Shown: positions 1-10,894, counted from the stretch's first letter. The stretch: 64,000 bases of DNA from Megalobrama amblycephala (GCF_018812025.1 NC_063061.1:38644044-38708043), one strand, 5' to 3'. A program made the numbers and translations. The notes: a model not told the origin generated them from the letters alone.

Positions 1-1465
1 TCTGGTCTTGATTGGTCTTGTTTTTGGTCTTGGTCTTGGAGATCTGGTCTTGACTACAGCTCTGGTCTTGATTAGTCTTGGTTTTGGTCTTGGATATCTG
101 GTCTTGACTACACCTCTGGTCTTGATTGGTCTTGCTCTTGTTTTTGGTCTTGGAGGTCTGGTCTTGACCACAGCTCTGGTCTTGATTAGTCTTGGTCTTG
201 GTCTTGGAGGTCTGGTCTTGACTACACCTCTGGTCTTGATTGGTCTTGCTCTTGTTTTTTGTCTTGGAGGTCTGGTCTTGACTACACCTCTGGTCTTGAT
301 TTGTCTTCCTCTTGTTTTTGGTCTTGGTCTTAGGGGTCTGGTCTTGACTACACCTCTGATCTTGGTAGGTCTTACTCTTGTTTTTAGTCTTGGTCTTAGG
401 GGTCTGGTCTTGACCATAACTCTGGTCTTGATTGGTCTTGTTTTTGGTCTTGGTCTTGGAGATCTGGTCTTGACTACAGCTCTGGTCTTGATTAGTCTTG
501 GTTTTGGTCTTGGATATCTGGTCTTGACTACACCTCTGGTCTTGATTGGTCTTGCTCTTGTTTTTGGTCTTGGAGGTCTGGTCTTGACCACAGCTCTGGT
601 CTTGATTAGTCTTGGTCTTGGTCTTGGAGGTCTGGTCTTGACTACACCTCTGGTCTTGATTGGTCTTGCTCTTGTTTTTTGTCTTGGAGGTCTGGTCTTG
701 ACTACACCTCTGGTCTTGATTTGTCTTCCTCTTGTTTTTGGTCTTGGTCTTGGAGGTCTGATCTTGACCACATCTCTGGTCTTGATTAGTCTTGGTCTTG
801 GTTTTGGTCTTGGTCTTAGGAGTCTGGTCTTGACCACAACTCTGGTCTTGATTAGTCTTGCTCTTGTTTTTGGTCTTGGAGTTCTGGTCTTGGAGTTCTG
901 GTCTTGACTACACCTCTGGTCTTGCTCTTGGAGGTCTAGTTTTGACCACACCTCCAGTCTTGATTGGTCTTGCTCTTGGAGGTCTGGTCTTGACTACATC
1001 TCTGGTCTTGATTGGTCTTGCTCTTGGAGGTCTGGTCTTGACTACACCTCTGGTCTTGATTGGTCTTGCTCTTGGAGGTCTGGTCTTGACTACACCTCCA
1101 GTCTTGATTGGTCTTGCTCTTGGAGGTCTGGTCTTGACTACACCTCCAGTCTTGATTGGTCTTGGTCTTGTTTTTGGTCTTGGAGTTCTGGTTTTGACTA
1201 CACCTCTGGTCTTGATTGGTATTGCTCTTGGAGGTCTGGTCTTGACTACACCTCCAGTCTTGATTGGTCTTAGTCTCACCTCTCTTGAGTCTTTGTCTTG
1301 GTTTTGGTATGGTCTTGACTACTGGTTTTATGGTCTTGGTTTTGTCTTGGTCTTGGAGGTCTCTGACCTCTGATCTTGATTGGTCTTTGTCTTGGTTTTG
1401 GTCTTGGAGGTCTGGTCTTGATTGTCTTGGTTTTGGCCTTGGTCTTCTTGAGGTGACCTCTGGTT
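1..1465. repeat. GGTCTTG-based minisatellite with 420-bp higher-order repeat
   Basis: The tract is built from the hexamer-like word GGTCTT(G), interrupted by short blocks reading GACTACACCTCT. Bases 1-300 recur almost unchanged at 421-720, so a 420-bp higher-order unit has been duplicated. From about 900 the units are shorter, roughly 60 bp. Because 420 is a multiple of both 3 and 6, open frames run through the array on both strands (299 aa forward from 8, 123 aa reverse ending at 908). They translate to low-complexity Leu/Gly/Thr or Lys/Thr/Arg repeats. I regard these as by-products and not genes. The array is cut by the left window edge, so its full size is unknown. Confidence 0.9.
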
Positions 1466-2754
1466 AACCATTAAAAAAGCATTCACATCCTTGTAGAATT
1501 CATAATTACAGCTTGTAATCTCAACTTGAAAGGATTTTCTGAACGCTCCGACTTGTACCACGTGACCACTTGAGTTTGAGTTTATTTCACTCTAGTATTA
1601 CTGAAAGTTCATTATACTTTATAGAAGAAAGTTACGTCAACTTAATAACTACACTAAAATGAACTTAATCAGGATGACTACACTTCTGGTCATTAGGAGA
1701 ATAAATGTTGAATGGTCAAAAAAAATAATATAGAGAGAGATGTTGGTTTAATATTTTTGGTCTTGGATGTTTATACCAAATATATTTTAACTTCTGGAAA
1801 TTTTTGTTTCTACAAACAGACACTTACTGTAACAAGGGGGAAATCTGGATTATTCTTTAGTAAAGACAAAAGGGCACAGTTTTTAAGATGAATGAATCAA
1901 GGTCATTTATTGAAGAACAAAGAGCACAACACTACCATCTGATGATAGTGACCAAAAAACAAGAAACTCAAACCAAAATAAACTTCTGAGAATGACGCGG
2001 ACAGAAACACTAATGCCTTGAGCAATGGTCAAATGTAATGCAGTAAAAGACAGAAAAGTCTGTGCACAAACACACAAACAGAATGTGCTGGAAGAAAAAA
2101 ACGATGTTTCACTTTGCTGAGCAACAACTTTCAACACTGCCAGAAAAATCATGTGATGCAGAAACAGTCGACAATGACAACACTGAGTTTGTAGTTTAAG
2201 TAGCATTGTTTCTTTTTTCATTTTTTTTTCCTTTTTTTTATTCAAACACAGATATTAATATTGCACAGATGAGAGGCTCAAATACTATTTGTTAAATCCC
2301 ACCTGATTGTAGGAAAGTTTATACACTTATACACTGAGTTGATGGAAGCGTTCGGACAATCCACTGCCTGCTCAGATCCAGACGTGAGAACGACTCAAAC
2401 ACATGCAAATCAGAGGCAGAAGCTTCTTCTCAGGTGTTTTAATGAATTGTTCTTGATTTCCTGACATCTATTCAACATGTTCTATGAGATGTGTGCTGGT
2501 GTTTGCAATGTGAAAGTATAGCTTTGAATATGTACACATTAATGGTTTCAAATATTCTGACAATATCATTTCTTCTTGATGTTTGAAAAATTATTCTTTG
2601 ATTTGTTGAATGAAAATTAGAAAAATTGTATGTAATTTTTTTTCAAAACCCAATTAAGTTCTTGTTCTGTGTACCTGTGTTTGTTGTGTGTGTGTGTAAG
2701 GGAATTAACTGAAAACTCAAATACTTTCTAAAACTGTTGTGTAAACAATACTTG
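1466..2754. other. Non-coding stretch, no gene seen
   Basis: AT-rich sequence with no supported coding region. A 112-codon minus-strand frame (1907-2245) is Lys-rich then Cys/Phe-rich and resembles no family I know. The stretch may be distal onecut2 3' UTR or lie beyond it. Confidence 0.5.
1906..1911 (-). terminator. Candidate distal polyadenylation signal for onecut2
   Basis: The minus strand reads AATAAA here, followed within about 50 nt by a U-rich CTTTTGTCTTT stretch. This would give an 8.5 kb 3' UTR, plausible because mammalian ONECUT2 also has a very long one. AATAAA is frequent in AT-rich DNA (others at 3524, 6284 and 9872), so this choice is weak. Confidence 0.2.
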
Positions 2755-3358
2755 GGTTCCAGAGGTAAAATCTCCATTTTCTCCATAGGGAAACTGATTT
2801 TAAATGGATATTTATACATCGTTAAAGACAGCCCTACTGTGAGCTACGAGGCTGTTAATTGATAGTGTTTCCTTCTGTTGAAGCTGTCAACCTGCATAGC
2901 TTATTTTTAAAATAATCGTGTTTAACAGTGGAATTCATGGTGAAAAACTACATTACCCATGATGCTATACTGAAAATTCCACCAATCAGGAAAACGCACC
3001 AAGATCTCAGTAGCTCCACCCACTCCAAAATCACACTTAAAATACTTGAATATATATGCATATTTTGCAATCACCTTAAAATATATTGTTATGATCAAAC
3101 AAATGAGTAGTTTTAATTTCTCCATTGTTTTAAATTTGATTATGCTGTTCACAATGCTTCATGGGATTGTAGTTCTTTCCCTCACTAAAGCCCAGTCTTG
3201 TATTTTTGTCGATTTTCAAGTACCTTTTTGCTTGAAATCAAAGTTTGTAATGTTGTGATTCACCTCATAGCTGGTTGGCTTGGTTTATGATTTATGACAA
3301 CGAAGACGTTTTAAAAATCCCTATGGGAGAAATAAATGGAAAAAATACTTCTGGAACC
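2755..3358. mobile_element. MITE-like element, TIR GGTTCCAGA...TCTCCATAGGGA
   Basis: The left end (GGTTCC, then ATTTTCTCCATAGGGA) and right end (TCCCTATGGGAGAAAT, then GGAACC) are inverted repeats about 600 bp apart. Internal landmarks ACTACATTACCCATGATGCT and GCTTCATGGGATTGTAGTTC recur in a second copy at about 22755-24180. This copy is uninterrupted and serves as the empty-site reference for the nested insertion in the second one. No transposase is encoded. Confidence 0.75.
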
Positions 3359-3359
3359 A

Positions 3360-5010
3360 ATGCAACTAAAAAAGTGGGCGGTTGATTTGTCAATGTTCAT
3401 ATGAGTGGAAATCTTTGGACAAGTTGTGAAACAATGCAAAACATTTACATTTACATCATGAGACAGGTTTTATTGTTGTGATTGACCAAACAAATGTTTT
3501 CGGAATAAAATCACTTGTTCTCTTTATTTATGGGTCAAACATTTCGTGGAAGAACATGTACTTTGAATGTTTCAAAGACGTTGATCATGAATGCAAAACT
3601 AAAATTTGATCAATTTTCTCTTGTGATTCCAACAACAAAAATCCATTTTTTACATGAATATAATGATTTAACAAACCAACAAATGAACAAAATGTCAAAT
3701 GATGAAACTGAAAAAGAAAAGAATCTGTTTCCAATCCATTTTCAAAGCAGATCTTTGGAATACAGTCCATAATATCCCTCAGTCGGTTCGAGCGTTACAT
3801 GCAATCTTTGGAATTTCCTTCATTTGAAAATCATTTTAACTCCTGCAACGTCTGTGTGGACTTTTGTTCTCAAAAGAGTGAAGTGTTTTACTTTATTAGT
3901 AGATTGTCTGGTACATTTCATCCTGTATTTGAGGATGTTTAGCTGTTGTATTTTTGGACAGGATTGGTAGACACTTCTAGAGCAGAATGACTGTCTAAAC
4001 AAGTTCTTATCTGACAATTTGCGAGTCAAAATTTAGTCCAAACACACATGGGATACAGCTGATGGGTTTCTGTTTCTGAGATAATGGAAGATTAACAGTC
4101 ACGCTACACTTGATCAGAAAGATTCGTTCAAATGGAAAGTGATCAGTTTGTTTATCTGATTCACTTATTTTCACGGTGCGATCGAAAACCGAACTGATCA
4201 AGTGCACGATGTTTCTATACACATCTGAGATGAACTCTTCAAGAATTAGATCAGGCCAACATGCAAAAAATGAGGCTCAGTTTAAAAAAAAAAAAAATGA
4301 AAATGAGACGGATCCAGAACTTAAAAGCTATTTAGCGACAATGCATTACAGGCTAGCTAGAACCATAAAGATACTCATGCATAAATCAAGGCTACGGCAT
4401 TGAATGACGGCTGTAATGCTACATTTCCACACAGAACGAGAAAAGAATTGAAAGAGAAATGGATGTTGTAAATGAAATCGAAGCGAACTGTACAACAGAA
4501 GCCTATGAAAACTGTAAACTTGAGGCTCATTCTAGCAACCAACCTTTCCAAATCCAAAAATAATATCCTTGTTGTTGAATATGAGCCACCCTTCACAAAA
4601 AAAATAAAAGAAAAAAAAGTAAAATCAGAATTTCGTAAAACTTGCACCACAAAGAAATTGTGAAAGTTGTCACATTAACAAGAGAGAAAAAGACAAGCAT
4701 TGTGTTTTTGGTAAGCGAACCTCAGCTATTACAAAAATCACAACTTAAGATGTATAAAGCTTTTTTTTCTTGGTTTGTCTTAAGTCACAGTTACTAAAAA
4801 ATAAGAGTAAGTGAATAATTTAATACATACGCTATAATAACAATACCCTAACACTATCTTCTATGAGGTATATCCGAGAAAAATTTGGTAAGAAAAGCAC
4901 GGTCTGCGCCCTCGACATGCTCTGGGTTTTTTTTTTTTTCTTTTTTCTTTTTAAAGCTTTGCAACCATCAAAGGAGAGGAAAGAGGAGAGAGAACAGAAG
5001 TATAGAAAGC
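3360..5010. other. Non-coding stretch, possible distal onecut2 3' UTR
   Basis: No supported gene. Several open frames of 60-90 codons occur on both strands, as expected by chance in AT-rich DNA. The stretch lies on the 3' side of onecut2 and might be transcribed as distal UTR, but nothing in the sequence settles this. Confidence 0.4.
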
Positions 5011-5017
5011 CTTTGGT
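5011..5017 (-). promoter_or_regulatory. miR-9 7-mer seed match
   Basis: The minus strand reads ACCAAAG, complementary to miR-9-5p nucleotides 2-8; there is no A opposite position 1. Confidence 0.45.
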
Positions 5018-5136
5018 ATAGTTAGTCTTTGTTCTTTGCAGGATTGCATTGCAAAGCACCATAACACCCGCGTTTGCCGGGTTTTTCCTGTCGCTGAGGT
5101 ACTAACAGAAGAAGAAACAGAGAGGTCGAAACTTCG

Positions 5137-5156
5137 CTTTGGTTCAAGCAAGGCAC
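5137..5156 (-). promoter_or_regulatory. Adjacent miR-9 and miR-124 7-mer matches
   Basis: ACCAAAG (5137-5143) and GTGCCTT (5150-5156) lie 6 bp apart on the minus strand, matching the seeds of the neuronal microRNAs miR-9 and miR-124. Both are 7-mers; the proximity suggests possible joint use. Confidence 0.4.
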
Positions 5157-5319
5157 TCATCCAACAATATCTCATACTTTACAACAAGAGCGCTCTATAT
5201 GTCGAAATATGACTTTGGAGAGAATCTGTTTTGGTTTAATCAATGCACGCTGCAAAACAAACAAACAAAAAAGATTTTCGACCTTTTACCATCAAAATAA
5301 ATTGTAACCAAATTATGTT

Positions 5320-5725
5320 CTTCTTCAGTACTTTTGTCTTGTTTTTCAGTACAAATATCTAAACATTCTTAAATCAAGATAACCTACACTTACTGGAGAA
5401 GCAAAATGACAAATATCTGCCAATGGAGTCAGAAATATAAACTTAATTTAAAGGGAAAACTAGACGCATTCTCTCGCAAAAGTTTTGCGTTCTCCCAAAA
5501 GATTTGTGAGTGAACGCAAAGTTTCTCGGGGGGAACGCTAAACATTTGTGAGAGAATGCAAAAGCTTTGAAATATAATTTTTTCTCCCACCTCATTTTTT
5601 TTGTCCATCACCATGTCGATTAATTAAAAAAAAAAACAAGTAATTTTGCTTCTCAAATAAAAGTATCTTGATTTACGATTGTTTAGATATTCACAGGAAA
5701 ACAAGACCAAACTGAAGAAGGATCA
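5320..5725. mobile_element. Fold-back repeat of the TGCA-ended family, degraded
   Basis: The left arm (CTTCTTCAGTACTTTTGTCTTG, then AAATATCTAAACATTCTTAA, in part) is answered by an inverted right arm (GTTTAGATATTC, GAAAACAAGACCAAACTGAAG). The middle carries an extra palindromic-looking block rich in GCAAA/TTTGC at 5460-5575. Related copies are at 6130-6425, 13610-13830 and, in full, 58608-58999. Confidence 0.6.
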
Positions 5726-5995
5726 GATTTCTTCCACATCATAAATACAGAATCACTGCTAAGAATATTGACCTAATGACCGGCCGATCAATAGGTGACG
5801 CTCGTGTCCCTGTTAACAGATTCTATTTTTTCACAAGTAGCCTAAATGTGTTACTTTTCCAGCAGGACGGAATGATGTACGACCTGCAGCAGAACGGATC
5901 AATACGATCCCATCTGTGTCTTTAGCTGCCGACGACAGCCGTGTTTCCCCTAAAAGTCGTCCCTATCAGTCCATATATGAGATGATTCATTTTGG

Positions 5996-6003
5996 TCTTT
6001 GGT
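5996..6003 (-). promoter_or_regulatory. miR-9 8-mer seed match
   Basis: The minus strand reads ACCAAAGA, a full 8-mer complement of the miR-9-5p 5' end. It is outside the recognisable repeats. Confidence 0.5.
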
Positions 6004-6129
6004 TTTGGAGTTTGTCATGCACAGAAACACCAACGTTGTTTTTAACAGAGTGGATTTAGATCTTTGAGAAAGTTTATTTTAACTGGCTTAAACAGTGGGA
6101 TAATAAGGTTTGCCAAACTGGTTTCATCA

Positions 6130-6425
6130 AAATTATTTTTTTTTCTTGATTTCCAGTATAAATATCTAAACATTCGTTATTATTATATTTTAAGTCTTGT
6201 TTCCTGAAATTTGAAGTGAGTTTAAGCTTAAAACAAGAACAAATATCTGCCAATGGAGTCAGAAAAATAATCTTTGCATTCAGTTTATTTTTCTGAAGCC
6301 ATTAGCAGATATTTGAAGTAATTTGCTTCTTCAAGTAAATGCATCTTGATTTATGAATTTGATATTTGTATTAGAAAACAAGACAAAAACGCTGATGAAG
6401 AAAATAATTTTTGCAGTGCAGTTGT
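6130..6425. mobile_element. Fold-back repeat of the TGCA-ended family
   Basis: Inverted arms carry TATAAATATCTAAACATTC on the left and GATATTTG...AAAACAAGACAAAAAC on the right. The right end is ATTTTTGCAGTGC, the terminal motif of this family. The centre reads ATCTGCCAATGGAGTCAG, as at 5410-5435. Confidence 0.6.
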
Positions 6426-6429
6426 GCAA

Positions 6430-6760
6430 GTTTCTAAGTATGAAGTGGCATTTTATTGCACTTTTCCAAGTAGGTACACTGTAAAAAAAAAAAAAAAATG
6501 TTTTCAAAGTTGTAAAAAGATAAAATACTATTTCAGTCCTTCAACTTCAAAAATTCATGTTTAATTCAATGTGTTGCCATAATTATTATAATTATTTGCA
6601 AATGTGGCATTTTATTGCAGTTGTAAAAGATTATTGGACTATGTTTTACAAGAAAATACTAGCTATTTCAGTCTTTCGACTTCAAAATTCATGTTTAATT
6701 TAATGTGTTGCCATAATTATTATAATTATTTGCAAAATTTGCTAAGAGTTTCTGAGGGAA
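6430..6760. repeat. Direct duplication of an interspersed repeat
   Basis: Two tandem copies about 170 bp apart share CTATTTCAGTC, ATTCATGTTTAATT and GTGTTGCCATAATTATTATA. A diverged third member is at 19800-19930. Confidence 0.7.
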
Positions 6761-6849
6761 ATTTTTTTGAAATTGTACTTTTCAGCGTTTTTCGAAAATA
6801 AATGGAATGCAATGGAAACCATCAAAATTTTGAATATCTGAACATTGCA

Positions 6850-7060
6850 ATGCTATCTCACGACCAATTCGTACTTATTTTAGAGGTGGCTAATTCTTAC
6901 GAATTCGTACCACTTGACTTGTAGGAATTCATACAATTTGTCTAAACCCCAGTGACGGGTAGGTTTAGGGGCGGGGTTAACGGTAGGTAATTCGTACGAA
7001 TTCATACAAACTTGCCAACTTGTAAAATATGTACGAATTTCCATTAGTTTCAATATCATG
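6850..7060. mobile_element. MITE-like element with ATTCGTACGAATT palindromes
   Basis: Inverted repeats built on AATTCGTAC/GTACGAATT flank a short GC-rich core (GACGGGTAGGTTTAGGGGCGG). This layout is common for small teleost MITEs. It is non-coding. Confidence 0.6.
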
Positions 7061-7383
7061 TCCCATTATGTGGATCGCGTTTGATTAGAAAACATGATGT
7101 TAATGTTTCTGTGCCAAACAGATCTTAGTTTTTGGAGTATTTGGTTTTTGCATCGAGGTCTTTTACATTCTGACCGGTAACGGGCGATCAGAACCGCACA
7201 GCGCTAAAAACTACAGCTCGACTTCGAGTCCCATCCGCTCCATTGCACTTATTTTTCCGAGGAGAAGGAGGAACTCGTGTCTGAAAGAGGAAGAAGAGAA
7301 AAAAGAGCGGAAGGAGAGAGAGTGGCGTTATCAAAATATCCCAAGCATGGCGTCAAGCGCAGACCGTCCTCGAGAAAAAGAAA

Positions 7384-7400
7384 TCTTTGGTATCTTTGGT
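7384..7400 (-). promoter_or_regulatory. Tandem pair of miR-9 8-mer sites
   Basis: The plus strand reads TCTTTGGTATCTTTGGT, two complete 8-mers (7384-7391 and 7393-7400) separated by one base. They are too close for two Argonaute complexes to occupy at once but would raise the chance of binding. Confidence 0.7.
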
Positions 7401-7438
7401 TTCATCAACACGATTAAAATTACAAATGGAAAATTCAG

Positions 7439-7446
7439 TGAGGTAG
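7439..7446 (-). promoter_or_regulatory. let-7 8-mer seed match
   Basis: The minus strand reads CTACCTCA, the full 8-mer complement of let-7, 38 bp from the tandem miR-9 pair. Confidence 0.45.
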
Positions 7447-7602
7447 CCTCTGTGGTTCTCACTATAGAGATAGAAAGACTTTTATACACACACACAAGTC
7501 AGTCTTGGAAGCAGCTTTTTCTAGTTTTTAAGGGATTTTTCCTCTATGTCCTTCTACGAGTGAAGCAATGAATAAACGGCCTCTCAGCGTCTGTGGGTTT
7601 TA

Positions 7603-7610
7603 TCTTTGGT
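7603..7610 (-). promoter_or_regulatory. miR-9 8-mer seed match
   Basis: ACCAAAGA on the minus strand, within repeat-free UTR sequence. Confidence 0.65.
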
Positions 7611-8576
7611 GAGTCCTGCGTTGATCTCCGTTAACGTGTGGCCCCGTATACGATCTCGAAAACATCAGGCTTGAAATTCGGCGCTCGTCCGTCGACAGAA
7701 CGCTAACATCGAGATTGTTTTCATTCGAAAGAAAATCAACAAAAGGACCTAAACGATTTACATAAAATCTTGACATACATACAAACATACAAAGATGTGA
7801 ATTGCAACTAAAACCTGATCGCTAACACGTTTCCAGAATTATTCTTTCTAAGAAAAATTAAATACACCCTTCATCTTGCTTTTTAAAGTAAAGCTAACTA
7901 ATAAATTAACAGAGAAGCACTGCATCTTTGATGCACTAATAGTCATCCAAACAATTACGTCTAATTAAATAACATTAAATAATTAAGCTTAAAAGAAAAA
8001 AACAACCTTCTATCACATTTAGTCATAAATAAATAAGTCTGATGGTGTCCAACATGCAAAAGAAGTAAATGTAAACTTTGGCAAGCTAATCAGGATAAAG
8101 GGGGAGGGGTTTTGGCAACTTAAATTAAGTTCAATCATAGCAAATATAAATTACATAAATAAATCACATATTGCAAAACCTGGGTAAGACATTGTACAGA
8201 GGCATTGGCAAAATTTAAGTACTAAGACAAGCAAAGAAAAGCTCTTTGGCCCATGTTCCTAAAGACCTGACTGTCGCGAAGAGCAGATGAAGCTCCAACC
8301 AAGTGGCGTTGGAGAATCTTTGGACTAGAAGCTTTTAAAGAGAGAAACCTAAAGGATAAAGCTATTCGACCTACAGTCTGCAGTTTCCTCTCTACAGAAT
8401 TAAGTGAGCGTTTTTGGCAGATTATTGGCTTTTCAGTTGGAATATAATGGATTCTGTACCAGCTGCATTGGTGCCTTGCAATAACGCCAACGGCTCTCTC
8501 AAACATGGGAAACGTGGGATTCGGCGCTGGGAAACAACGTGCATATGTGTTCAACGATGGCTGGAAGATTTGCAAC

Positions 8577-8655
8577 TCTTTGGTATACTGATCCGTTGGG
8601 ATGTGAAAACAAAACTACTTGGGATTGCATGTGCTTAAAGGTGTTTATCTTTGGT
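8577..8655 (-). promoter_or_regulatory. Two miR-9 8-mer sites
   Basis: Full 8-mers at 8577-8584 and 8648-8655, 71 bp apart. Both extend to TCTTTGGTAT on the plus strand, adding some match to the miR-9 bases after the seed. Confidence 0.65.
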
Positions 8656-8820
8656 ATGCCCATCAGGCTGAGTTACACCTTTAGTTTTAGCTGTGAGACG
8701 GATGCGGCTACGGGGAAAACAACCAAAGCAGAGCCGAATCCTAGACGTCCCATGTTTGGAGAGAGGCAACACCGCACCGATGCATTGTGGGAATGGGATT
8801 GCGGCGGGAGTAACTCTGAA

Positions 8821-8828
8821 TCTTTGGT
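8821..8828 (-). promoter_or_regulatory. miR-9 8-mer seed match
   Basis: ACCAAAGA on the minus strand, again in the extended context TCTTTGGTAT on the plus strand. Confidence 0.65.
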
Positions 8829-9151
8829 ATTGTAGCTGATGAGGTTCTTGTTGTTCTTTCCATTTGGGTTGAAAAAACTGCATAGGCACACATTAAAGAC
8901 AATCTTCAACTTCGTTTGAGAGACGCATCATTCTGCCTGCGGGAGCCGCCGATGCCGTGGGAAGAGCTCCGTCGCATCAAAACCCTTCCAATCCCATTCT
9001 GCTTCCTGTTTTCCAATGTCTCCACCGATCCGAACACAACAAAGACGCCGGCTCGGCGTTCCTCGCTTTGTTGCAGTTTTTTTTTTTTTTTGGTTGTTTT
9101 TTTTTCCTTTGTTGTCCTTTGTTTGCAGAACAGTTAGGTGCAGAAAAAGTT

Positions 9152-9159
9152 TCTTTGGT
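9152..9159 (-). promoter_or_regulatory. miR-9 8-mer seed match, nearest to the stop codon
   Basis: ACCAAAGA on the minus strand, about 1.3 kb downstream of the onecut2 stop. Confidence 0.65.
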
Positions 9160-9714
9160 GTCGATTTGTCAATAAATAGAAAAAGTCTTTAGTGTCCGTT
9201 TTGAGCGATCCGAAGAGGCCCTTAAGCGTAACCCAGGAGAGAACTGCTTACCGGCTCTCGGTTCAATAATAAATGAGCACGAGTGATGGAATTTGAGATG
9301 AGTATATGAAAGAGCTCAGTAAAGTGAAGAGGCTTTGAGAGAGAGAGAAAGAGAAGAGAAACGGACAGAACCTTTGGAAAGCTAAACTGGTCGGCGTTGG
9401 TGTGGAGATTGTCCTCTTAAACTCTTGTAAAGGCCCTGATCACCAATGCCAGTTTGGTTTCTAAGCATAATACGGTTACAGTCGTGATAACATGAAGCTG
9501 ATGTGTGTGTGTGTGTTTGTCATTTCATTAAGTGTGTTTGAGAGACAGAAGCTCATTCTTCGGCTGTATCATCCTGAGTTATTTTTAAACCAAAGAAGAA
9601 CAATCGGTGTGGTCCAGCCCCTGTTCTATTGCAAATTTAATGTGCTTCAGGATTGTGCTCACAAACCCGGCCGGCCAATAACGGTGTGAGAGATCTGTGT
9701 GTCCTTCATGTTTG

Positions 9715-9729
9715 TTGTGCTTTGTGCTT
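9715..9729 (-). promoter_or_regulatory. Tandem miR-218 8-mer matches
   Basis: TTGTGCTT occurs twice on the plus strand (9715-9722 and 9722-9729, sharing one base), so the minus-strand transcript reads AAGCACAA twice, the miR-218 8-mer target. A further 7-mer core is at 9641-9647. miR-218 has been reported to regulate Onecut factors. Confidence 0.5.
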
Positions 9730-10020
9730 CTGACAGGTGTTTTTCTAGGTGAAACCAGGTTCAGTGTGTTAGAAAAACCCAATACCAACTTAAACCTGTG
9801 CTGTTAAGGGTGAATCTCACAAAAAAAAAATCAATCTTTTATCATTATAATGTTATATTCTTCAAATTACATTTATTTTTCTGACTGAATTTTGTTTTGT
9901 TTTATCTTGATTTAAGAATGTTTAGATATTTGTACTGGTAAATAAGACAAAAATTTGCATTTAATTACATAAAACTTTGACTTGTGTTTATGAGATTCAC
10001 CCTTATAGTTTAAAACATCC

Positions 10021-10048
10021 CGACACACACACACACACACACACACAC
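10021..10048. repeat. (CA)n microsatellite
   Basis: Dinucleotide tract of about 13 units inside the onecut2 3' UTR. Confidence 0.95.
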
Positions 10049-10424
10049 TCCAGGAAATGAAAATCAAAGCTAATTTAGAGTGAATGCAGATGGGAAATGA
10101 TGCAAACCCTTTGTCTTCTCTTCAGTTCAAAGCCAAATGGAAAGTTAACAATGTTTTGGATTTGCTTTAATTTTTCATTCCTGATGGATGATTCTCGCTT
10201 CGGACCGGAGAAGAGAAAGCAAGCAGTGTTTTTTCCTGACGTTTCGCTCTTTGGATTTGTGTGTTTCTCTGGCTGTAAGCAGTGAGCCGGTAAGCAGTCC
10301 CTCTCCCTTCATTGCCCCTCGGAACGATTTTCTCCTCTTAAAAAGTTTGCACCCTCCCCGGTGCAGGAACCCTCATCCATCGTCCCGCGTTCCCACCCCC
10401 CTCCCTCCCTCCCTCCCTCCGGGA

Positions 10425-10711
10425 TCACGCTTTGGTACAAGTGCTGGAGGTGGACGATGTGTTGCCCGGACTTCCCTCGTCCAGCCATTTGTCCAGGCTG
10501 CGTCTCCGGGCGTTCATGAAGAAGTTGCTTACAGTGTTCAGTTCCAGTCCCAGCTGCTGCGAGATGGTCAGCTGCATTTCTTTGGATGGACGCTTGTTCT
10601 CTTTAAAGATGGCCAGAAGTGTTCTTCGCTGCAGGTCCGTGAAAACCAGCCGCGATTTCTTTGGTGTATTGCTCCTGTCTTTGCTCGGGTCCTGCTCTTT
10701 TCTTTTGCACG
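10425..10711 (-). CDS. onecut2: onecut2 coding exon 2: homeodomain and C-terminus
   Basis: This last coding exon encodes residues 374 (split codon) to 468 of the Onecut transcription factor. The acceptor is CCCCCGAAG followed by CGTGC, joining in phase to exon 1 (GCA G / CG TGC gives A-A-C). The upstream polypyrimidine tract is poor for a vertebrate acceptor. It holds the linker CKRKEQDPSK and the homeodomain (about 391-450), starting KKSRLVFTDLQRRTL. Recognition helix VSNFFMNARRR has the Onecut-specific Phe (438, homeodomain position 48) and Met (439, position 50). The protein ends STSSTCTKA at the TGA at 10425-10427, the conserved Onecut tail. KSRLVFTDLQ and RPSKEMQ match ONECUT2 and not ONECUT1, which reads KPRLVFTDVQ and RPSKELQ. 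The codons for T-P-K-K and the final T-K also contain miR-9 seed complements (10658-10665 and 10430-10436). Confidence 0.97.
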
Positions 10712-10894
10712 CTTCGGGGGTTTCGTTTGTTGGAAAGGAAACACAAGAGAAAGAGAATAAACACGTTAGAATCGATCACACATATGTGACATTTTATATT
10801 TATGCATTTGGAAAACACTTGCATCCTATTACTTTGAAATGAGGATCAGCCCAGAAGTTTATTGCACCACCTACAATTAGATCACAAATACATA

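Larger units (their letters stand above)
5011..10424 (-). other. onecut2 3' untranslated region (extent inferred)
   Basis: This follows the TGA stop at 10425-10427 directly. It is assigned as 3' UTR because it is strongly enriched in minus-strand ACCAAAG words (miR-9 seed matches): seven full 8-mers between 7384 and 9159, one at 5996, and 7-mers at 5011 and 5137. Long UTRs with multiple miR-9 sites are known for vertebrate ONECUT2. Several MITE fragments (5320-5725, 6130-6425, 6430-6760, 6850-7060) and a CA microsatellite (10021-10048) are embedded. The left limit is set at the last recognised miR-9 match and the real end may be further left. Confidence 0.6.

Noticed and set aside
8..907. 299-codon hydrophobic repeat frame (possible membrane or antifreeze-like protein)
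   Set aside because: It is the translation of a hexamer-based minisatellite, with frames open on both strands, no signal peptide start context and no promoter or splice evidence.
1907..2245. 112-codon minus-strand frame downstream of onecut2
   Set aside because: Lys-rich then Cys/Phe-rich translation without domain; chance open frame in possible UTR.
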